Assembly (NCBI RefSeq): GCF_947500065.1
Contig: NZ_CANMQT010000006.1
Span: forward strand, 186,215-250,214
Direction of reading: 5' to 3'
DNA length: 64,000 nucleotides
Source: an uncultured Aquimarina sp.
GTDB taxonomy: Bacteria > Bacteroidota > Bacteroidia > Flavobacteriales > Flavobacteriaceae
This document shows, piece after piece, positions 46,030 to 55,391 of this stretch. The position numbers and the translations under genes are program-made. The stretch's first letter is position 1. Each line of letters begins with the position of its first letter. A model generated the notes under the pieces. That model was not told the origin of the DNA, ran no database searches, and worked only from the letters and a program-made list of their open reading frames with translations.

Positions 46030-47121
46030 TTATTGTAATTTCACCTTTTGACCATCCAATAAGGTTTGTAATCCTGCAGTAGCGATTTTTTGCCCTTCAG
46101 AAAGACCGCTTTTAATTTTAAAACCATCCGTAGTAAGTTCTCCAATTTCTACACGATGTTTTTTTACAATTCCTTTGGTTTCATCCTCAGATTCAATTAA
46201 AAAGACAAAATTACCTTCACCATCTTCTCCAACAGCTTTTACCGGAATTACTAATGCGGTATCATTAGTAGTTTGAGTATTTCCAAAATTAAAAGTAACA
46301 TTGGCGGTCATCCCAGGTTTTATTTCTTTAGTTGGATCTGTAATATCAATTTTAATAGGGTAGGTGGCAGAACCTTCGCTTACAATAGGTGCAATTTCTA
46401 TAACATTACCGGCAAATTTCTTATCACCCAAAGCTGAAAATGAAATCTCAGGATTCATTCCTAATTGTACTTTGTTAATTACATTTTCGGGTAAGCCTAC
46501 TTCGATATTAGTATGGTCTCCAGCATTTAGTATTGCAATAACCTGCCCAGCACTTACATTTTCGTTTAGTTGACTGTTTTTTGCAGCAATTATACCTGTC
46601 TTTGGCGCTTTGATATATCCATAACTAATCTGAGATTGCTGGATGCTTTTGTTGCGTTTTGCAGATTCATACTGATCTAAAGCACTCTGATATGAATTTT
46701 TTGCAGATTCATAATCACTTAAGGAGTTACTCCCTTTTTCATATAATGATTTAATACGATCCAAACTTGATTTTGCAGTATTCATAGCGGATTTAGCACT
46801 ATTGAGTGCAGAAACAGATTGTTCATATGCCAGATTGGCTTGTACATTATCTAATTTAGCAATCAAATCACCTTTAGTAACTTTTTGCCCAACTTTGATA
46901 TCGAGAGTCGTAATGATTCCAGTACTTCTGAAACTTAATTCAATTTCATCACCAGCTTTGGCGATCCCACTAAAGGTTCTCACCTTTTGAGCGCTAGAAC
47001 TACCTACAACTTGATATTCAACCGGTCTTAGTACTTCTTTTTTTATAACTTCTTTTTCTTTACAGTTGGTAAGCATCAAAAATGCGAATACAATTAGCAG
47101 TATATGTTTTACGAATTTCAT
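46030..47121 (-). CDS. Efflux RND transporter periplasmic adaptor subunit
   Basis: A 363-residue membrane-fusion lipoprotein: signal with lipobox (LMLTNC), a lipoyl/barrel-sandwich motif (IITTLDIKVGQKVTKGDLIAKLDN), a coiled-coil hairpin (about 85-150, many A/S/Q/Y), and a beta-barrel ending in GLSEGQKIATAGLQTLLDG. The frame opens at a TTG (47148) but ATG 47121 gives a clean lipoprotein signal. It bridges the pump and the TolC-like protein. Confidence 0.94.
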   Translation of the reverse strand: MKFVKHILLIVFAFLMLTNCKEKEVIKKEVLRPVEYQVVGSSSAQKVRTFSGIAKAGDEIELSFRSTGIITTLDIKVGQKVTKGDLIAKLDNVQANLAYEQSVSALNSAKSAMNTAKSSLDRIKSLYEKGSNSLSDYESAKNSYQSALDQYESAKRNKSIQQSQISYGYIKAPKTGIIAAKNSQLNENVSAGQVIAILNAGDHTNIEVGLPENVINKVQLGMNPEISFSALGDKKFAGNVIEIAPIVSEGSATYPIKIDITDPTKEIKPGMTANVTFNFGNTQTTNDTALVIPVKAVGEDGEGNFVFLIESEDETKGIVKKHRVEIGELTTDGFKIKSGLSEGQKIATAGLQTLLDGQKVKLQ

Positions 47122-47163
47122 TTCTATTGGTGTATTAGTGATTTTCAAGTTAAAGTTTTATGT

Positions 47164-47200
47164 TTCCTCTACTTTGAGGGAGAGGATTTAGATGAGGTTG
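47164..47200. repeat. Decayed REP-like palindrome
   Basis: TTCCTCTACTTTGAGGGAGAGG followed by ATTTAGATGAGG resembles widespread intergenic REP-type palindromes (CCTCTCC...GGAGAGG then GATGAGG), here imperfect. It lies in the gap between the adaptor and TolC-fusion genes, which is unusually wide for this operon (187 bases). Confidence 0.35.
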
Positions 47201-47308
47201 TTCTTCAACAATACCCTTTATCCTATCTCCTAAGCTTCATTCGCCCATCACAGTAGCGTTGTAGTCAAAGGAGAAGAACTCTTATGTTTTATAAATAATA
47301 ACGCTTCA

Positions 47309-49651
47309 TTAATTTCTATTGAGTATAAATTGGTTAGCTCTCTGAATAAAATCCTGATTACTTGCCTCGTCATTCATTAAAAAGAAATATCCTATAGCTC
47401 TTTCTAACTGCATTGACGTTAATAAATAGTCATAATTAGCTGTTGCTCTTGCAAGTATAGCTTGTAAGTAATTGGTCTGCGCATCGATTAATTGAATCAG
47501 TGGAACTGCTCCTTGAGAATATGCATTTTGAGTAAGATCCAAACTCTCTTTAGCTGCTTCTTCTGACACTTTAGATATTTCAATATTTGCAATTTGATTG
47601 ATCATATCTAATAAAATGTCGTTCACATTTCTTTCGATGTTCAGTTCTACGTTCTCTTTCTGGACCAATAATTGATCTTCCTGAATTTTTGCAGTTTGTC
47701 TATTAATGTTTCGCTGATTTTGTTGAAATATTGGTAAGGAAAGGTTTATGCCTACATTATAGGTTCCATCAGGCGTGGTAGGAAAACCGGCAGGCACTGT
47801 TGATCCTTTACCTGATTCTGAAATAGCTAGATTATATTGCCCCTGTAACGCAACTGTTGGGACAAATCGTCCTAGATTATTCAATCGATAATTACGTTGG
47901 GTAGCTTCCATATTATAACCAATGTTTTTTAACTCAGGAGCATTTTTCTTTGCTTCTTCTACTAAAAATTCAATAAGTGCAGGTCTTAGTTTCGGGTCAT
48001 CCAAAATTTCTCTAAAATCCTGATATTTATAATTTTCAAATACTCCTTCAGATATTTCTGCATTATCGATATCAATCTCAGTAGCGATAGGGTTATTCAT
48101 TAATTGATTAATCGCATTGAAAGCCTGTTGTTTTTGATTTTCCGCATTAATTAAACTCTGGGTATTCTGTGCTAACTGACTTCTGAAACGCAATACATCA
48201 GACTTTCCGGATTCTCCGGCGGTAAAGTTTTGATTCGCTATTTCTAAATTCTTTTTTGTGACCTGAAGATTTTGATTTTGAATTTCAACATTAGTTTTTA
48301 AAATCAAAGCATTAAAATAGGCAACCGATGCATCTAATAATGCATCCAGTTCCGCTGCATTATAGGTTTCTTCTTGTGCTTTTTGCAAATTCTCGCTAAT
48401 TGTAATATTGGCGCCGGCACCTTCTGAGTAAATCACTTGTTCTAACGTTACGTTTCCAGAAGTAGAAAACTCAGGATTAGCACCGTTAGAAATCTCTGCA
48501 ACATCTGGATCTAGGTATAAACTATTGGCACTGGCGGTTACATTAGGAAGATAACTGCTTTTAGCTGTTTTTAGATCCTGAGTACTTAACTCAATATTTT
48601 TTCTTTCTGCATCAAGCGATAGATTTTTAGCTACCACTCCCTTCATAATATCAATAATAGAATAAGACGTACCTACTTGTTGATCATTATTTCCTCCTAT
48701 GAAATCTGCTGTTGCCAACAAACTGTAACGCAATGGAAAATCAATTTGTTTAGCAGTATTAGAATTTATAGAAAGTTTATTTTTATATTCTAAATAGATT
48801 GGTAACTCAGAGGCATTTGTACCATTAATAATCGATTCTATATTTAACGAAATACGTCTAAAAAATTGATCGATATATGTTTCTGGTTGGTTAGATGCTA
48901 AAATTCCTCTCTTTACATCTTCAATACTATAAGCTGAAAACGAAGGTAATTTTTTTGTATTAATAGTAGTAACCAATGCGCTAAATTCGGTATCATTTAA
49001 ATGAAATCCTGTGGTTAGGTATACTGCATCAACAGTATCTAAATCTCTTGGCAAATTTTTATTATTCTGAAGAGGAATCAATGTATAAGTAGCTTCTTTT
49101 TTCGAAAAATAGTCATCTAATAACTTTCTTATTGGTAATATGTCGGGTAAGAAATCATCGATAATAACACCTACTTTTTTATAGGAGTAAAGAGATTCGA
49201 AAACATCTAAATCTTTTGTGTATGAAAAAGGCGCAATGAGGTAGGTAATATTAGCGACTGCCGAAGTTTTTTGATCTTCAGGAAAGTCATAAAAATCACT
49301 ATTTGCTGATCCAAACAAAATAACAGGTTTTGAATATTCTTTTTCTTTATCAATAATCAGCGTATTGATCACACCAAAGGCTAAAATGATATCAGCATCA
49401 GAATTTACCAATGTTTGATAATTTTCTTTTGCTTTGACAACATTAAATCCGTTTTCCAGTACTTTCTTAAAAACGATAGTTGCATCTTGTCCAACAACAC
49501 CTTTTATTTCGTTTTGTAATTTAGAAAGTAAGGGCTTTGTTTCTTCGGATGATTTATCAGCAAGAATACCTATGGTCACTGTTTTAGAGGATTGAGAATA
49601 TCCTGAAAAGTGTACGAAGATAAGTAAGAGTAGTAATCTTATATTTTTCAT
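47309..49651 (-). CDS. TolC family protein fused to an N-terminal ABC-type substrate-binding-like domain
   Basis: A 780-residue protein, far longer than TolC (about 430-480). Signal peptide 1-19. Residues about 23-300 have an alternating alpha/beta pattern like the periplasmic binding proteins of ABC transporters (IGILADKSSEETKP, DIILAFGVINTLI, KVGVIIDDFLPDI). Residues about 335-770 form a typical TolC alpha-barrel with QNLQVTKKNLEIANQNFTAG and a repeat near the C-terminus. It should exit the RND pump to the outside. The binding domain may gate or load a ligand, or sense it. It is upstream of the adaptor in the same strand run. Confidence 0.9.
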   Translation of the reverse strand: MKNIRLLLLLIFVHFSGYSQSSKTVTIGILADKSSEETKPLLSKLQNEIKGVVGQDATIVFKKVLENGFNVVKAKENYQTLVNSDADIILAFGVINTLIIDKEKEYSKPVILFGSANSDFYDFPEDQKTSAVANITYLIAPFSYTKDLDVFESLYSYKKVGVIIDDFLPDILPIRKLLDDYFSKKEATYTLIPLQNNKNLPRDLDTVDAVYLTTGFHLNDTEFSALVTTINTKKLPSFSAYSIEDVKRGILASNQPETYIDQFFRRISLNIESIINGTNASELPIYLEYKNKLSINSNTAKQIDFPLRYSLLATADFIGGNNDQQVGTSYSIIDIMKGVVAKNLSLDAERKNIELSTQDLKTAKSSYLPNVTASANSLYLDPDVAEISNGANPEFSTSGNVTLEQVIYSEGAGANITISENLQKAQEETYNAAELDALLDASVAYFNALILKTNVEIQNQNLQVTKKNLEIANQNFTAGESGKSDVLRFRSQLAQNTQSLINAENQKQQAFNAINQLMNNPIATEIDIDNAEISEGVFENYKYQDFREILDDPKLRPALIEFLVEEAKKNAPELKNIGYNMEATQRNYRLNNLGRFVPTVALQGQYNLAISESGKGSTVPAGFPTTPDGTYNVGINLSLPIFQQNQRNINRQTAKIQEDQLLVQKENVELNIERNVNDILLDMINQIANIEISKVSEEAAKESLDLTQNAYSQGAVPLIQLIDAQTNYLQAILARATANYDYLLTSMQLERAIGYFFLMNDEASNQDFIQRANQFILNRN

Positions 49652-49694
49652 ATTACTAAGATGATGCGTGTATAATATAAATTAAAATAATAGT

Positions 49695-50108
49695 TTATAA
49701 TTGATTCAGTCGTTTATTCACTGACCAAGATAGTTTATCATAAAAATTAGAGAAACTCTCGAATTGTTCAGCAGGTAATACTTGTTTAAGTTCCTTATTT
49801 TGTTCTTTTACTAAACTGTTAAAATTATTTATAATTTCAATCTTGGTTAGTTTGGGATTCTCACTTAACTGTTTCATTTTTAAGCCATAATAGGAGGTGA
49901 TGATCTTAAATCGGGCAGTTGTTTCTGGAGTCATTTCTTGATGAGAAATAAGATCTTTCAACCATTTTTTTATATAGTCAGTTTCTTCCTTTTGAAATAT
50001 CTCCAAAACAGGTTTAGGGTCTTTCTCAATAACTTCTGTTTGCCCAAACGTAGTTGTTGAGAAAAAAACAAAACATACTATAGTAAAGAAAATGTTTTTG
50101 ATATTCAT
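49695..50108 (-). CDS. Spy/CpxP-like small exported protein, copy A
   Basis: A 137-residue protein with a signal peptide (ending TFGQ) and an all-helical mature part containing ITSYYGLKMKQL and LPAEQFESFSNFYD, close to the LTxxQ pattern of Spy/CpxP chaperones. Homologous to the gene at 50138 and, at its end, to the partial gene at 63819. It precedes the TolC fusion by 43 bases. The family call is moderate. Confidence 0.6.
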   Translation of the reverse strand: MNIKNIFFTIVCFVFFSTTTFGQTEVIEKDPKPVLEIFQKEETDYIKKWLKDLISHQEMTPETTARFKIITSYYGLKMKQLSENPKLTKIEIINNFNSLVKEQNKELKQVLPAEQFESFSNFYDKLSWSVNKRLNQL

Positions 50109-50137
50109 AATCTACTAGGTGTAGTGACAATGATTTA

Positions 50138-50551
50138 TTATTTGGCCCAACCATTACGATTGTATACACTAGTTACAATTTTGCTAAAGCTTTCTTTATG
50201 TATTTCGAATTGCTCTTTGGTCAGGATTTCTTTCATGTCCTCATCTAACTTTTTAATCATCTGCTTAAACTGTGCTATCATCTCTTTTTCGGTGAGTTTA
50301 GCATTCTTATCATCTAAACGCCCCATTTTATTGGTATGATATCCAAGAATCATATAATAATCATCTTCTAAATCTTTAGAAAGCTTCATTTTCTCTACCT
50401 GCTCAGCAACAAAAACTTGTAAGTTATCTTTTTCACTAGAAGTGAATATTTCTACTTTATTGTTTTGCCTTTCTTGTAGTTTCTCTTCTTGTGTTTGTCC
50501 GAACGTGGTTATACAGATTAATAGAAATAACCCAATGAGTGTGGTTTTCAT
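50138..50551 (-). CDS. Spy/CpxP-like small exported protein, copy B
   Basis: A 137-residue protein with a signal peptide (ending TFGQ). The helical mature part ends in LTKEQFEIHKESFSKIVTSVYNRNGW, matching the partial gene at 63819 (PKQFEIHKNSW) more closely than its neighbour. First gene of the RND efflux run; 29 bases before copy A. Likely periplasmic. Confidence 0.6.
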   Translation of the reverse strand: MKTTLIGLFLLICITTFGQTQEEKLQERQNNKVEIFTSSEKDNLQVFVAEQVEKMKLSKDLEDDYYMILGYHTNKMGRLDDKNAKLTEKEMIAQFKQMIKKLDEDMKEILTKEQFEIHKESFSKIVTSVYNRNGWAK

Positions 50552-50879
50552 AATTTATTTTTAGTAGATTAAATTTAGTGTTTTTTAATGAACGTTAATT
50601 ACAAATATACACAGATTGATGAATTAGATATAAAAAGAACGCTTCTAATATTCAATGGTGTATGAGAATCTGCTATTGAAAAAAGAAGTTTGTTCTTTAA
50701 GAGTTAAAAATACGGTAATGGAGATGTCTGAGATGATGAGTTTTTCTATCTTGTTATAAAGGGTAATCATAATTTATATTACTTTTAGCTAATCTTACAG
50801 TGCTCTAAAAACTGAGTCAGTTTTTTTAGGCAATATAACATCTGTAATACAAGAATAATATTCTTTTTTAAATTCAACG
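50552..50879. other. 328-base intergenic region between divergent genes
   Basis: Regulatory space between the efflux run and the HtrA-like gene. It contains a 19-base palindrome (AAAAACTGA-G-TCAGTTTTT, 50807-50825) 55 bases before the HtrA start, a candidate operator or small hairpin. A TTG (50751) with TACTTTTA (50780-50787) is a weak promoter match. No ORF or RNA gene is seen. Confidence 0.5.
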
Positions 50880-51890
50880 ATGAAAAATACATTCTTCCTG
50901 ATTTCTATATTACTAAGTAGTGTTTGTAAGGCGCAAGACCTTTCTAAACTTTATGAAACTGTAAATCCGGCAGTGGTGGTAATCTTCACGCAGGAAGCAA
51001 AATTAGAATCTAATGGCGGTATTACCAAAACAGTTACTTCTGAAGGATTGGGATCTGGTTTTATGGTTTCAGAATCTGAAATTATTACTGCGTCACACGT
51101 CGTTGATGCCGCTGAAATTTTAAGAGTTAAATTTATTGATGGAGAAGTACGATCTGCAAAAGTGATTTCTACATTCAAATCAGCAGATGTTGCTTTAATT
51201 AAATTAGATATACCTAAAAAGGATGCTGTAACGGTGAGTTTTGGAGACTCTGATCGAGTAAAAATTGGTGAACAGATTTTTATTGTTGGTGCTCCTTTTG
51301 GATACAGTCATTCCTTATCTTCAGGCTATGTGAGTGGTATTGTCAAAAACAAAAAAGGTAAGAATCCTTTTACTCAAGCAGAGTTTATACAAACGGATGC
51401 TGCTATTAATACAGGTAATTCTGGAGGCCCCATGTTCAATATGAAAGGAGAGGTTGTTGGTGTAGTAAGTCAAATTCTCACCAAATCTGGAGGTTTTGAG
51501 GGTATTGGTTTTGCTGCTACTTCTAATATCACCAAAAATTTAATGCTAAACAATAGAACTCCTTGGTTGGGTTTTGATTCATATCCTTTAACAGGTAAAA
51601 CACAGCGATTATTTAATGTTCCTCAAAGAAGTGGATTGCTAGTGCAACGGGTAGTTTTTGGTTCTGTATTGCATAAAATGGGATTACAAGGAGGAGATAC
51701 AGAAGCTATTATCGATGGCCAAAAACTGATAATTGGCGGTGATATCATTATGGCATTTAATGGAATTACTTTTGATCTTACGGATGAGGCTCTGGTTAAG
51801 CTTGGAGAGTTCGGCAAAAACCTGAAGCCTACAGATCCTTTTGAACTTACAATATTAAGAGGAGGAAAGGTTATGAAGCTAAAAAGGTAA
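50880..51890 (+). CDS. HtrA/DegP-like serine protease
   Basis: A 336-residue periplasmic protease. Signal peptide 1-18. The catalytic triad is H73 (SHVVD), D103 (ADVALIKL) and S181 (GNSGGP). One PDZ domain follows (about 245-330), against two in E. coli DegP. It probably degrades or refolds misfolded envelope proteins. It is followed by two outer-membrane barrel genes. Confidence 0.93.
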   Translation: MKNTFFLISILLSSVCKAQDLSKLYETVNPAVVVIFTQEAKLESNGGITKTVTSEGLGSGFMVSESEIITASHVVDAAEILRVKFIDGEVRSAKVISTFKSADVALIKLDIPKKDAVTVSFGDSDRVKIGEQIFIVGAPFGYSHSLSSGYVSGIVKNKKGKNPFTQAEFIQTDAAINTGNSGGPMFNMKGEVVGVVSQILTKSGGFEGIGFAATSNITKNLMLNNRTPWLGFDSYPLTGKTQRLFNVPQRSGLLVQRVVFGSVLHKMGLQGGDTEAIIDGQKLIIGGDIIMAFNGITFDLTDEALVKLGEFGKNLKPTDPFELTILRGGKVMKLKR

Positions 51891-51954
51891 TTATATTTAT
51901 AAAAGTAGTCTTGCTATATCATCTGGATTAATAGAATTAGGCGCAAGAAAAATT

Positions 51955-52617
51955 ATGCATACGAACAAATACTTTAACACTCTAATTGTGCTACTGCTCC
52001 TTGTTAACTTAACAGGAAATAGTCAAGAAAAAGAAAATGATTCTGTTGTCACTCCTTTTCGGAAAGGAAGATGGTTTACTGGTTTGTCAGGTACTATTAA
52101 TTCTAGTACTATTAAGTTACAAAATACAGGAGAAAATACTTCTACTAATGAATTTGGAATCAATCTTACCACAGGAAAATTTATTAAAGATAGATTTCTA
52201 GTAGGAGGGACGTTAACACTGAATCGAAGTAATAATTCGGGTATTGTAGAAAGAACATCAGAAAATATATTTATAGCTCCATTAGTATCATATTTTATTT
52301 CTAAGAATAACCAAGGCTCTTTGTTTTTTCAATTAGCACCCGGATATGTGCGTTATAAAGATGAAACCCGTATAGAGCAAACGGATTCTTTTGTACAACA
52401 ACTTGGCGAAGGTGGTGGCTTTGGTTCATTAGTAGGTATAGGGTATTCATATGCGTTTTTTGATCTGGTAACTTTCGATTTGGGACTCAAGTTAAATTTA
52501 TTATGGATTAATATTGATCAGGAAGCGCTTCCCGCTAATACTGTAACATCAGAAGATATTTTTATAAGTAATATTTCTTTTTCATTTGGTTTTAACATTT
52601 TAGTAGATCAATTTTGA
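51955..52617 (+). CDS. Outer-membrane beta-barrel protein
   Basis: A 220-residue protein with a signal peptide (1-22, ending NSQ) and short amphipathic strands (FGINLTTGKFI, LVGGTLTLNRS, SFSFGFNILVDQF), likely a small eight- to ten-stranded barrel of the OmpW/OmpA type. Its stop overlaps by one base the start of the Omp85-like gene (TGATG). Confidence 0.8.
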   Translation: MHTNKYFNTLIVLLLLVNLTGNSQEKENDSVVTPFRKGRWFTGLSGTINSSTIKLQNTGENTSTNEFGINLTTGKFIKDRFLVGGTLTLNRSNNSGIVERTSENIFIAPLVSYFISKNNQGSLFFQLAPGYVRYKDETRIEQTDSFVQQLGEGGGFGSLVGIGYSYAFFDLVTFDLGLKLNLLWINIDQEALPANTVTSEDIFISNISFSFGFNILVDQF

Positions 52618-53732
52618 TGCAAAAGCAAGGTCTAACATACATTCTAGTACTTATTCTATTTTCTACTACTTCGTGGTCTCAAAGTAAAGAGACTGTTTTT
52701 AAAACGAATACGATAGCAAGCACAAAAAGTATTCAATTTATAGGAGTTCCTATTGCCTTTTATACCCCAGAAACTGAATTTGGTTTTGGTGGTGGAGGAC
52801 AACTGTTTCTATTAAATAAAAGCAATATCTATAATGACCGCCAATCAAACATTCTATTTAGCGGAATTTATACACTAAATGAACAGTTTCTATTTGAAGT
52901 CAAACCAGAAATCTATTTAGGCAAAGGAGATTATTTTATTGATATAGACTATACTTGGGAAATATACCCTAATTTATTTTGGGGCATAGGTAATAGTACA
53001 CCAGATAGAGATGAAGAAGTTTATAATATGACTTCGCATAAACTAAAAATGGGATACCTAAGACGCTTACCTCCAAATCTTAATTTCGGATTTGAGTATG
53101 TCTTCGAAAACCATGAAGTTACCGAGGTTGAAGAGGGAGGAATTCTAGATGCTGCGACAGTTTTAGGCAGTGATCGAGCAATTATAAGCGGTCTAGGCGT
53201 TGTTTTTAATTTAGATACTCGAGATGATATTGGATCTCCTCTATCCGGACGTTATTATAAGCTTAATGCTCAATTTTCTAGCGAACTTCTAGGGGCAACT
53301 CATGGGTATAATAAATTCTTTTTGGATTTACGGACCTACGAACCATTAACTAAAGCGAGTATTCTGGCTATGCAAGTCTATAGTGAGAATACTTTTGGAG
53401 ACGCACCTTTTCAGGGACTAGCAAAGTTTGGTGGAAGCTATAGTGCCAGAGGATATTTCTATGGTAGATTTACAGACAACCATATGTATATTATACAAAC
53501 AGAGTATAGATGGCGTTTTAGACCACGATGGACAATTGCAGCCTTTGGATTAGTAGGCGAAGTGGCAAGTAATCCTGAAAATTTCTTTAGCATAAGCAAT
53601 ATGAAACCCAGTGCAGGAGCTGGAATACGCTTTAAGTTACTTAAAAACAAAAGTACCTGGCTGCGTTTGGATACTGGATTTGGAGAAAATGGTAATAATG
53701 GTTTTTATTTTGGGATTAATGAATCTTTTTAA
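52617..53732 (+). CDS. Omp85/BamA-TamA family outer-membrane protein without POTRA domains
   Basis: A 371-residue barrel-only member of the BamA/TamA superfamily. Signal peptide 1-20. It shows VVFNLDTRDDIGSPLSGRYY and the barrel-interior motif GGSYSARGYFYGRF, and it ends in GFYFGINESF. There is no room for POTRA domains. It starts at ATG 52617, one base into the stop of the upstream barrel gene. Possible roles include surface display or a phospholipase-like barrel, but this is not settled. Confidence 0.87.
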   Translation: MQKQGLTYILVLILFSTTSWSQSKETVFKTNTIASTKSIQFIGVPIAFYTPETEFGFGGGGQLFLLNKSNIYNDRQSNILFSGIYTLNEQFLFEVKPEIYLGKGDYFIDIDYTWEIYPNLFWGIGNSTPDRDEEVYNMTSHKLKMGYLRRLPPNLNFGFEYVFENHEVTEVEEGGILDAATVLGSDRAIISGLGVVFNLDTRDDIGSPLSGRYYKLNAQFSSELLGATHGYNKFFLDLRTYEPLTKASILAMQVYSENTFGDAPFQGLAKFGGSYSARGYFYGRFTDNHMYIIQTEYRWRFRPRWTIAAFGLVGEVASNPENFFSISNMKPSAGAGIRFKLLKNKSTWLRLDTGFGENGNNGFYFGINESF

Positions 53733-53954
53733 TAATAAACGATGTTAAAAATCAGGAACAAACTAAAAATGATATTGGTATAATACTATCTTCTACTCTT
53801 TTGAGCTAATGCAATTTTCGTAGAATTTATGACATATGGGTTTTGTGTTTTGGTGATTTTTAATTTAATATTTTCTTTTAAAACAAACATTATCATGCGA
53901 ATTAATCGAATAATTCTTTAAATTTAATAAATCAAATATTTACAAGAAGATATT

Positions 53955-54365
53955 ATGAAATCAGAAAGTACCTATCACTATCAATTTGGCGCAGTTGTAA
54001 AAATAACCTTAAGAGATGGCGAAGTATCAGAAGAAGAGAAAACCTTTTTAGGTCATTTGGCCAAAGTTTTAGGAATTTCAGGAGAAGAATATGATCACAT
54101 TATGCAACACTATCTAACCTACTCATTAGAACCAACCACTACCTATAATGATCGATTAGAAAGTATGTATACTTTAACAAAACTTATTTCTGAAGATGAA
54201 ACCATTTCTGGAGAACGACAAACCCTTTGGTTAGAAAGAATGGCCAAAGCAATAGGATTTACTCCGGGAAATGTTAAATACATCGTTGCAAAATCGTTAG
54301 TCGTTATTCAGAAAGGTGTAGACCAAGAAACGTATAAAGAAGAAATTAGGAATATTAATAAGTAA
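53955..54365 (+). CDS. TerB-like protein
   Basis: A 136-residue cytoplasmic, all-helical protein with an acidic cluster (LRDGEVSEEEKTFLGHLAKVLG) repeated later (LISEDETISGERQTLWLERMAKAIG), as in the two-fold helical TerB family. TerB proteins are linked to tellurite and stress responses, but the true role is unknown. It precedes a metallo-hydrolase gene by 39 bases. Confidence 0.75.
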   Translation: MKSESTYHYQFGAVVKITLRDGEVSEEEKTFLGHLAKVLGISGEEYDHIMQHYLTYSLEPTTTYNDRLESMYTLTKLISEDETISGERQTLWLERMAKAIGFTPGNVKYIVAKSLVVIQKGVDQETYKEEIRNINK

Positions 54366-54404
54366 TCTATTGTTATACACACTTCTTTAGCTAAAATTAG
54401 ATGT

Positions 54405-55235
54405 ATGATCATAACATTTTACGGTACCAGAGGTTCTATACCCGTTTGTGAATCTGGTTTTCAGGAGTTTGGAGGTAACACAACTTGTGTAGCTGTATCC
54501 GGTAAAAAAGAAGGAGGAAGTGTCCTTGTTTTTGATGCAGGAACTGGTATTAGAAAACTGGGAAAAGAACTCATTTCAAAAAACTTTTCTCAAGGGAATA
54601 AGATTTTTCTAACCTTCTCACATTTTCATTGGGATCATATTCAAGGATTTCCATTTTTTGCTCCTGCATATGATGTAAATAAAGAAGTTGAGTTTTTTAT
54701 CATAGGAGATGATGCTCCAAACATACATGATTTCAAAGAAATATTTGCTAAACAAATGGAGAGCACTTATTTTCCTATAGGCATAGATGATATGGGAGCA
54801 GATTTTACTTTTACAGTCAATAAAGGCAATAAAGTTAACTTTGATGGAGGTCAAATAACAGTCAACAAACATAAGCATCCTGGTGGAGCTTATGGGTATC
54901 GTTTAGAAACTGAAGGAAAAGTATTAGTCTATTGTACAGATATAGAACACGGTTATGGGTTAGATCAAAATGTTGTTGATTTTTGTAGAAATGCAGATGT
55001 GCTTATTCACGATGCTCAATATACTCCTGAAGAGTTACCAAATCACAAAGGTTGGGGGCATAGTAGTTGGGAACAAGCTATTGGAGTTGCAGAAGCCGCG
55101 AATGTAAAGAAACTATATCTTACGCACCACGATCCAGAACATAACGATGATTTTTTAATAAAAGTAGAACGGCAATGTCAACAGCGTTTTTCAAATTGTT
55201 TTTTGGCTCGTGAAGGGGAAGTAGTGGAAATCTGA
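54405..55235 (+). CDS. MBL-fold metallo-hydrolase
   Basis: A 276-residue metallo-beta-lactamase-fold protein. It opens MIITFYGTRGSIP and has the metal motif SHFHWDHIQG (HxHxDH) and TDIEHG later. The arrangement resembles phosphodiesterase-like members such as PhnP, but the substrate is unknown. Downstream of the TerB-like gene, likely in one unit. Confidence 0.9.
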   Translation: MIITFYGTRGSIPVCESGFQEFGGNTTCVAVSGKKEGGSVLVFDAGTGIRKLGKELISKNFSQGNKIFLTFSHFHWDHIQGFPFFAPAYDVNKEVEFFIIGDDAPNIHDFKEIFAKQMESTYFPIGIDDMGADFTFTVNKGNKVNFDGGQITVNKHKHPGGAYGYRLETEGKVLVYCTDIEHGYGLDQNVVDFCRNADVLIHDAQYTPEELPNHKGWGHSSWEQAIGVAEAANVKKLYLTHHDPEHNDDFLIKVERQCQQRFSNCFLAREGEVVEI

Positions 55236-55391
55236 TTTCACAAATCCGTGCATTTTTTGAATCCAGTAGCTTAGGATATACTTACTATAACTCGTTATTT
55301 AGTAATCAAAATAGATATCTTTTTATTTTGATGTATCAAGTGAAAAATAACATTTTTTTTTGCATAAATTTAAGTCGGAAATGGTATAAAA

